Assembly: GCA_029258405.1 (NCBI GenBank)
Contig: JARHYY010000080.1
Coordinates: forward strand, 1 to 10,675
Source of the DNA: Helicobacteraceae bacterium
Lineage (GTDB): Bacteria; Campylobacterota; Campylobacteria; Campylobacterales; Helicobacteraceae
DNA: 10,675 bases
Reading direction: 5' to 3'
Shown here: positions 6,784-10,675 of the stretch, one piece after another
Layout of the letters: every line of letters begins with the position of its first letter
Position numbering within the stretch: the stretch's first letter is position 1
Program-made: the position numbers and the translations under genes
Notes under the pieces: model-generated
The model's input: only the letters and a program-made list of their open reading frames with translations
Told to the model about the DNA's origin: nothing
Databases searched by the model: none

Positions 6784-9117
6784 ATGAAACAACACATTGC
6801 TTTTAAAAGCAAAGCTCAAAATCTTAAATCTTTACAAAACATACTTCAGAGTGCTTTGATTTTACCATTTGTTATCACCTCATTAAACGATATAAAGCAT
6901 AACAAAAAAACAGTACTCTCTAATATCAAGAATCTTAACACAAAATCCCTTATTGTACGAAGTTCATCATCTTGCGAAGACAGTACCTATCAATCATTTG
7001 CTGGAGCATTTTTGAGTTTATCACATATACCCAACACACAGAGTTGCATTCTTGAAGCCATTAAAAAAGTGGGCGATTCCATGCTCTCTCATGATGATGA
7101 AATCCTTATTCAACCCATGCTTCAAAACATTACCTTATGTGGTGTAGCTTTTAGCATAGATAAGGAAAATTCTGCCCCCTACTATACAATTAGTTATGAT
7201 AAAAGTGGTCTCAATGATGGTGTTACAAGTGGAAAAAATACTGAAATTGTACATTTTTGTCATTATCGCCATGCTCCATTACCTGCTGATACTTCAATGG
7301 CTTCTGTAGTAGCCCTAATTCGAGAGCTTGAACAACTGTTTAATACCCAAAGCCTTGATATTGAATTTGCATTTAGCGAAAAAAAATTATACTGCCTACA
7401 AGTACGCCCTCTTGTTATGAAAGACAAACCAAACCTCTATTCTTGCGTTACAGAGCATGCACTTTCACGACTCTCTAAGCGTATTGATTTTCTCAATCAA
7501 GCCCATCCTCACATTTTAGGAAAACGAGCTATTTATGGCGTAATGCCTGATTGGAATCCTGCAGAAATGATAGGCTTGAAACCTAAACGACTAGCTTTAA
7601 GTCTTTATAAAGAAATTATAACAGATAATATTTGGGCATATCAAAGAGATAATTATGGATACAGAAACTTGCGTTCATATCCTCTTATGCACTCTTTTTT
7701 GGGCATTCCATATATTGATGTGCGTATATCTTTTAACTCATTTATACCCAAAAAACTTGATGAAAATATCGCAAGAAAATTAGTTGATTATTATTTAGAA
7801 ACTCTTGCAGCAGCTCCACAACTACATGATAAAATAGAATTTGAAATAATATTTTCCTGTTATGATTTAAATACACCAGCAAAACTTAAAAAACTCCTTT
7901 CGCATGGTTTTAATGATAATGAGATAAAAAGGATTGAATTTGCATTGCTTGAACTCACTAATAGCATACTCAATCCAACTAATGGGCTATACCATAAAGA
8001 TCTTACAAGAGCAGAATTGCTATCATCTCGCTATGATGCTATTATGAATGCGAATCTTTCTATCTATGATAGAATTTATTGGCTCATAGAAGATTGCAAA
8101 CGATTTGGAACATTGCCTTTTGCAGGAATAGCAAGAGCCGCTTTTGTAAGCATGCAAATATTGAATGCCCTTGTAGAAATAGATTTTTTAACACAAGAAG
8201 AAAAAGATTGCTTCTTGCTCTCTTTGAATACTATAAGCAAGGAACTTACCCGCGATATACAACAGCTTAAAAATAATAATAAAGAAGAATTTTTGCAAAA
8301 ATATGGACATCTTCGTGCTGGAAGCTATGATATACTCTCACCTCGTTATGATGAATCATTTGAAACTTATTTTGAAAATATTCAACACAGCAAAGCAACA
8401 CAAAACCAAGAGTGCATTTTTCATCTTGAAGAGATTCGCCTCAAAGAACTTAAGAAACTTCTCAATGAAAATGGTTTGCACATTGAGCCTAAAGATTTGT
8501 TTATATTTTTTAAAGAGACTATACAAGGTAGAGAAAAGGTAAAGTTTGCTTTTTCTAAACTTCTTTCACAAAGCCTTAAGCTTATCAAGGAACTTGGTGA
8601 AAATCTTGGCATAAGTGCAGAAGATATGGCACATTTAGACATTAAAAATATCCTCTCTCTCTATTCAAGTCTTTATAAAGACAGTCCAAAAGAACGATTA
8701 TTAAATGAAATTAGGGCTCATAAGGAAGAATTCAAACTTACAACAGCACTTAAATTGCCCCCGCTCATTCTAAAAGGAGCAGATGTCTTTAGCTTTTATG
8801 CTCCTAAAATTTCTCCTAATTTTATTACACAAAAAAGTGTATTTGCACAAACAGCCACACAAAATGATAGAGATATTAAAGGAAAAATTATACTTATACC
8901 ATCAGCAGATCCCGGTTTTGATTACCTCTTCACAAAAGATATTGTTGGTTTAATTACATGCTATGGTGGAGCTAACTCTCACATGGCTATTCGTGCTTCT
9001 GAATTAGGCTTACCATCAGTTATCGGTGTAGGTGAAGAAAATTTTTCTCGTTACATTAAAGCATATAAAATTCGTATAGAATGTGAGAGTCAGCAAATAT
9101 TTTGTTTTAATCTTTAA
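6784..9117 (+). CDS. PEP synthase/pyruvate phosphate dikinase-like phosphotransferase, substrate unknown
   Basis: The 777-residue protein has an ATP-grasp domain at the N-terminus (about 1-215), with LIVRSSSSCEDS and SFAGAF at 56-76 and DIEFAF...LQVRPL at 192-210, as in the nucleotide-binding half of PPDK and PEP synthase. The C-terminus (about 695-777) is the swivelling phospho-histidine domain: GLITCYGGANSHMAIRA, with H733 as the expected phosphorylated residue. There is no PEP/pyruvate TIM barrel after it. The middle (about 215-690) carries MPDWNPAEMIGLKP, PYIDVRISFNSF, HDKIEFEI and YGHLRAGSYDILSPRYDE. This order matches rifampin phosphotransferase-like enzymes, which move the beta-phosphate of ATP through histidine to a small molecule, releasing AMP and phosphate. 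The natural acceptor here is unknown; rifampin resistance should not be assumed. ATG 6784 has GAAGG six bases upstream. It follows acnB by 65 nt, possibly co-transcribed, and converges on the ThiE-like gene. Confidence 0.8.
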   Translation: MKQHIAFKSKAQNLKSLQNILQSALILPFVITSLNDIKHNKKTVLSNIKNLNTKSLIVRSSSSCEDSTYQSFAGAFLSLSHIPNTQSCILEAIKKVGDSMLSHDDEILIQPMLQNITLCGVAFSIDKENSAPYYTISYDKSGLNDGVTSGKNTEIVHFCHYRHAPLPADTSMASVVALIRELEQLFNTQSLDIEFAFSEKKLYCLQVRPLVMKDKPNLYSCVTEHALSRLSKRIDFLNQAHPHILGKRAIYGVMPDWNPAEMIGLKPKRLALSLYKEIITDNIWAYQRDNYGYRNLRSYPLMHSFLGIPYIDVRISFNSFIPKKLDENIARKLVDYYLETLAAAPQLHDKIEFEIIFSCYDLNTPAKLKKLLSHGFNDNEIKRIEFALLELTNSILNPTNGLYHKDLTRAELLSSRYDAIMNANLSIYDRIYWLIEDCKRFGTLPFAGIARAAFVSMQILNALVEIDFLTQEEKDCFLLSLNTISKELTRDIQQLKNNNKEEFLQKYGHLRAGSYDILSPRYDESFETYFENIQHSKATQNQECIFHLEEIRLKELKKLLNENGLHIEPKDLFIFFKETIQGREKVKFAFSKLLSQSLKLIKELGENLGISAEDMAHLDIKNILSLYSSLYKDSPKERLLNEIRAHKEEFKLTTALKLPPLILKGADVFSFYAPKISPNFITQKSVFAQTATQNDRDIKGKIILIPSADPGFDYLFTKDIVGLITCYGGANSHMAIRASELGLPSVIGVGEENFSRYIKAYKIRIECESQQIFCFNL

Positions 9118-9157
9118 AATCCATATTCCTAAAGAATCATTGTAATTATTATCTTAT

Positions 9158-9715
9158 TCATGTGAAATAACGAATAGAAGCAAATCCATCAATGCGACAT
9201 TCATGAAGCTGTGCAACTTCTTGCTCTGAAATAATCCCACCTAATGCAAAAATATCAGCTTTAAAGTTATAATTTGAGCTGACTGCCTTAAGCCATTTTA
9301 CCCCTAAAGGTTTGCCTTTATTTGGGGTATAAAAAATTGGGCTTATAGTAATACCATCTGCACCCAACATATCCGCCTTAAGCATTTCTTCTAAGCTATG
9401 GGCACTATAAAAAACAACAAGATTCTTTCTTTTTGCATATTCAATAAAATTAATTTGATTGCCTTTAAGATGAACACCATGAAAACCTAATGCTTCTGCT
9501 AAAGCAATATCAGTACTTATTAAGCATAGAGGACTGGAACATAATTCTAAAAATTTTCGCGACAGAGCATAATATTCATCTGAATACTCATATCCTCGCA
9601 ATAAGCATGCATGAGGTGCATGCAAAGAAAGATTGGAGGTAAATTCCTCTTCAAACTTTCCTATTTTCCAAAAACTTGGAGATATAAAATATTTTTTAAA
9701 AGGTTTTATATTAAT
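9158..9715 (-). CDS. ThiE/TenI-like thiamine phosphate synthase-type protein
   Basis: The frame shows a TIM barrel of the thiamine phosphate synthase family: LISTDIALAEALGFHGVHL (a variant of the ND..LA..GVHLGQ region), FYSAHSLEE, GADGITISPIF.TPNKGKPLG and ALGGI near the end. ThiE joins the thiazole and pyrimidine halves of thiamine; TenI is a related enzyme. The first standard start is TTG at 9625 (155 residues). It has no nearby Shine-Dalgarno and would remove KKYFISPSFW, which looks like the first barrel strand, and LSLHAPHACLLRGYEY. The frame is open upstream to a TAG at about 9730. I place the start at ATT 9715-9713, which overlaps the atpB TAA as ATTAA and follows GAAG by six bases. That gives 185 residues, nearer the family's roughly 200. 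CTG 9727 and ATA 9709 are alternatives, and a lost start is possible. GVHLKGNQIN lacks the usual GQxD aspartate, so activity is uncertain. Confidence 0.65.
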   Translation of the reverse strand: MNIKPFKKYFISPSFWKIGKFEEEFTSNLSLHAPHACLLRGYEYSDEYYALSRKFLELCSSPLCLISTDIALAEALGFHGVHLKGNQINFIEYAKRKNLVVFYSAHSLEEMLKADMLGADGITISPIFYTPNKGKPLGVKWLKAVSSNYNFKADIFALGGIISEQEVAQLHECRIDGFASIRYFT

Positions 9716-10394
9716 GATTTTCTTCAGAGGCTAAAACTGCTCCAGCCAAAAACACATAAGTCAAAATCATAAAGATAAAAGCCTGCAAAAAAGCCATAAA
9801 AGTCAAAATAAGAAATGCTGGGAGTGGTGCAAACCAAGGAGCCAAAAAAAGCATCACAATCAAAAACATATCATCACCCTTAATGTTTCCAAACAAACGG
9901 AAAGAAAGAGAAACTACTCTTGAACAATGTGAAATAATTTCAATGACAAACATAAAAGGTGCTAGTATTTTAACTTCCCCTGCAAAATGAGCAAAATACT
10001 TAACCACACCAAATGTTCTGATACCTTCATAGTTATAATAAAAAAACACAACTAATGCCAATGTAAGCGTAAAATTAAGATTAGAAGTTGGGGACTCAAA
10101 ACCCGGTATAATACCTAAAAGATTACTCAAACAAATAAGAATAGCTAAAGTCGCTGTTAAAGGGAGATAGTATCTTGCTTTTTCCTCGCCTATAACTTCT
10201 CTTGCTGATGATAAAATACCACTTAAAACAGCTTCAAAAAGATTTTGTAGAGCACCGGGCACAATTTGCATTGAGCGAGTTACAGAACGTGCTAAAACTA
10301 AAGCAAGAACTGCAACTAAAACAGTATAAAAACCGATTTCAAAACTTTTATCATGAGAAATAAGACCAGCAATACTAAAAACTCTATCCAACAT
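9711..10394 (-). CDS. atpB: F0F1 ATP synthase subunit a
   Basis: The 227-residue membrane protein forms the proton half-channels against the c-ring of F0. It has about five or six hydrophobic segments (about 19-36, 76-96, 107-121, 145-165, 176-220). R166 in SFRLFGNIKGDDMF is the essential arginine corresponding to E. coli R210, and Q204 in LQAFIFMILTYV corresponds to Q252. The frame stays open upstream to about 10586, but MLDRVFSIAG at ATG 10394 matches the start and length of the H. pylori protein (226 residues as I recall it), and AGGGAG lies ten bases upstream, so the longer form is rejected. As in other Campylobacterota, atpB is not beside atpFHAGDC here. The 3' end overlaps the proposed start of the ThiE-like gene, suggesting a two-gene unit. 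Confidence 0.94.
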   Translation of the reverse strand: MLDRVFSIAGLISHDKSFEIGFYTVLVAVLALVLARSVTRSMQIVPGALQNLFEAVLSGILSSAREVIGEEKARYYLPLTATLAILICLSNLLGIIPGFESPTSNLNFTLTLALVVFFYYNYEGIRTFGVVKYFAHFAGEVKILAPFMFVIEIISHCSRVVSLSFRLFGNIKGDDMFLIVMLFLAPWFAPLPAFLILTFMAFLQAFIFMILTYVFLAGAVLASEENH

Positions 10395-10675
10395 AGCTAT
10401 GTAACTCCCTGCAAAAAATTTCTTTATTATTGCCAAATTAGCTTTAAACACACATAAAAACCAATAAATATATGTTGTTTTTCTCTTTGACATTAAATTT
10501 AAGGATACAACAACACTCATAAAATGAGTATATATAAGGAAAGAATATAAGTAGGTACAACTCCCCCACCCATAAATACCCAACAAGACTCAATAATATA
10601 TACTCTATCCAACCATAAACCTAAAAACTGTGCGACTTACTTCACCTATAAATATCTATAAATATGAAACAGTGA
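10395..10675. other. leader and upstream region of atpB without a gene
   Basis: The 281 bases upstream of atpB hold no supported coding region; the open frame that enters it is only the upstream extension of atpB. A 6-bp hairpin (ACTCAT-AAA-ATGAGT, 10515-10529) and a perfect tandem of CTATAAATAT (10646-10655 and 10656-10665) are visible. An atpB promoter must lie here or beyond the edge, but no -35/-10 pair stands out from the AT-rich background. Confidence 0.5.

Noticed and set aside
9118..9157. A shared terminator between the converging dikinase-like and ThiE-like genes
   Set aside because: The 40-base gap has no stable stem followed by a U-run on either strand.
10395..10586. A 64-residue N-terminal extension of AtpB
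   Set aside because: The start at 10394 matches known AtpB N-termini and length and has AGGGAG upstream; the extension begins at TTG and is not conserved-looking.

Overview
The window is AT-rich DNA that most resembles a Helicobacter of the enterohepatic type (Campylobacterota). The strongest evidence is a standalone atpB whose core (SFRLFGNIKGDDMF) looks like the H. pylori protein. An AcnB-type aconitase and an H. pylori-like second NifS/aminotransferase-V protein agree with this. The genus call is an inference from protein resemblance, not from a search.

Layout. Bases 1-63 are the tail of an unknown gene. Bases 156-660, minus strand, hold the wreck of a mobile element: a TOPRIM primase-like gene broken by at least three frameshifts and an internal deletion, followed by a short YopX-like reading frame that keeps its own Shine-Dalgarno. 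Bases 661-1640 hold no convincing gene. They do hold a dense group of inverted repeats at 1112-1246, two of which are mutually exclusive. Bases 1641-3864 are a minus-strand sulfur operon: cysK, then a cysteine desulfurase-like gene with a TTG start 13 nt after the cysK stop. Its promoter is a near-consensus sigma-70 site overlapped by repeated AAGTTTATT half-sites. The 301-nt divergent region separates it from plus-strand acnB (4166-6718) and a pyruvate phosphate dikinase-like protein of unknown substrate (6784-9117). Converging on these is a minus-strand pair: atpB (9711-10394) and a divergent ThiE/TenI-like gene, which overlaps the atpB end and appears to lack a standard start codon in the right place.

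How they work together. CysK makes cysteine and the desulfurase-like protein could mobilise its sulfur. AcnB is a 4Fe-4S enzyme of the TCA cycle. AtpB is the proton channel of ATP synthase. The ThiE-like protein may belong to thiamine metabolism. These links are inferred from family knowledge.

The items least explained by ordinary annotation are the dikinase-like protein (ATP-grasp, then about 450 residues of substrate-specific middle domain, then a phospho-His domain, no PEP barrel), the ThiE-like start, the cysK operator-like repeats, the alternating hairpins and the primase fossil. I see no tRNA, rRNA, CRISPR array, intact insertion sequence or clearly new defence system.
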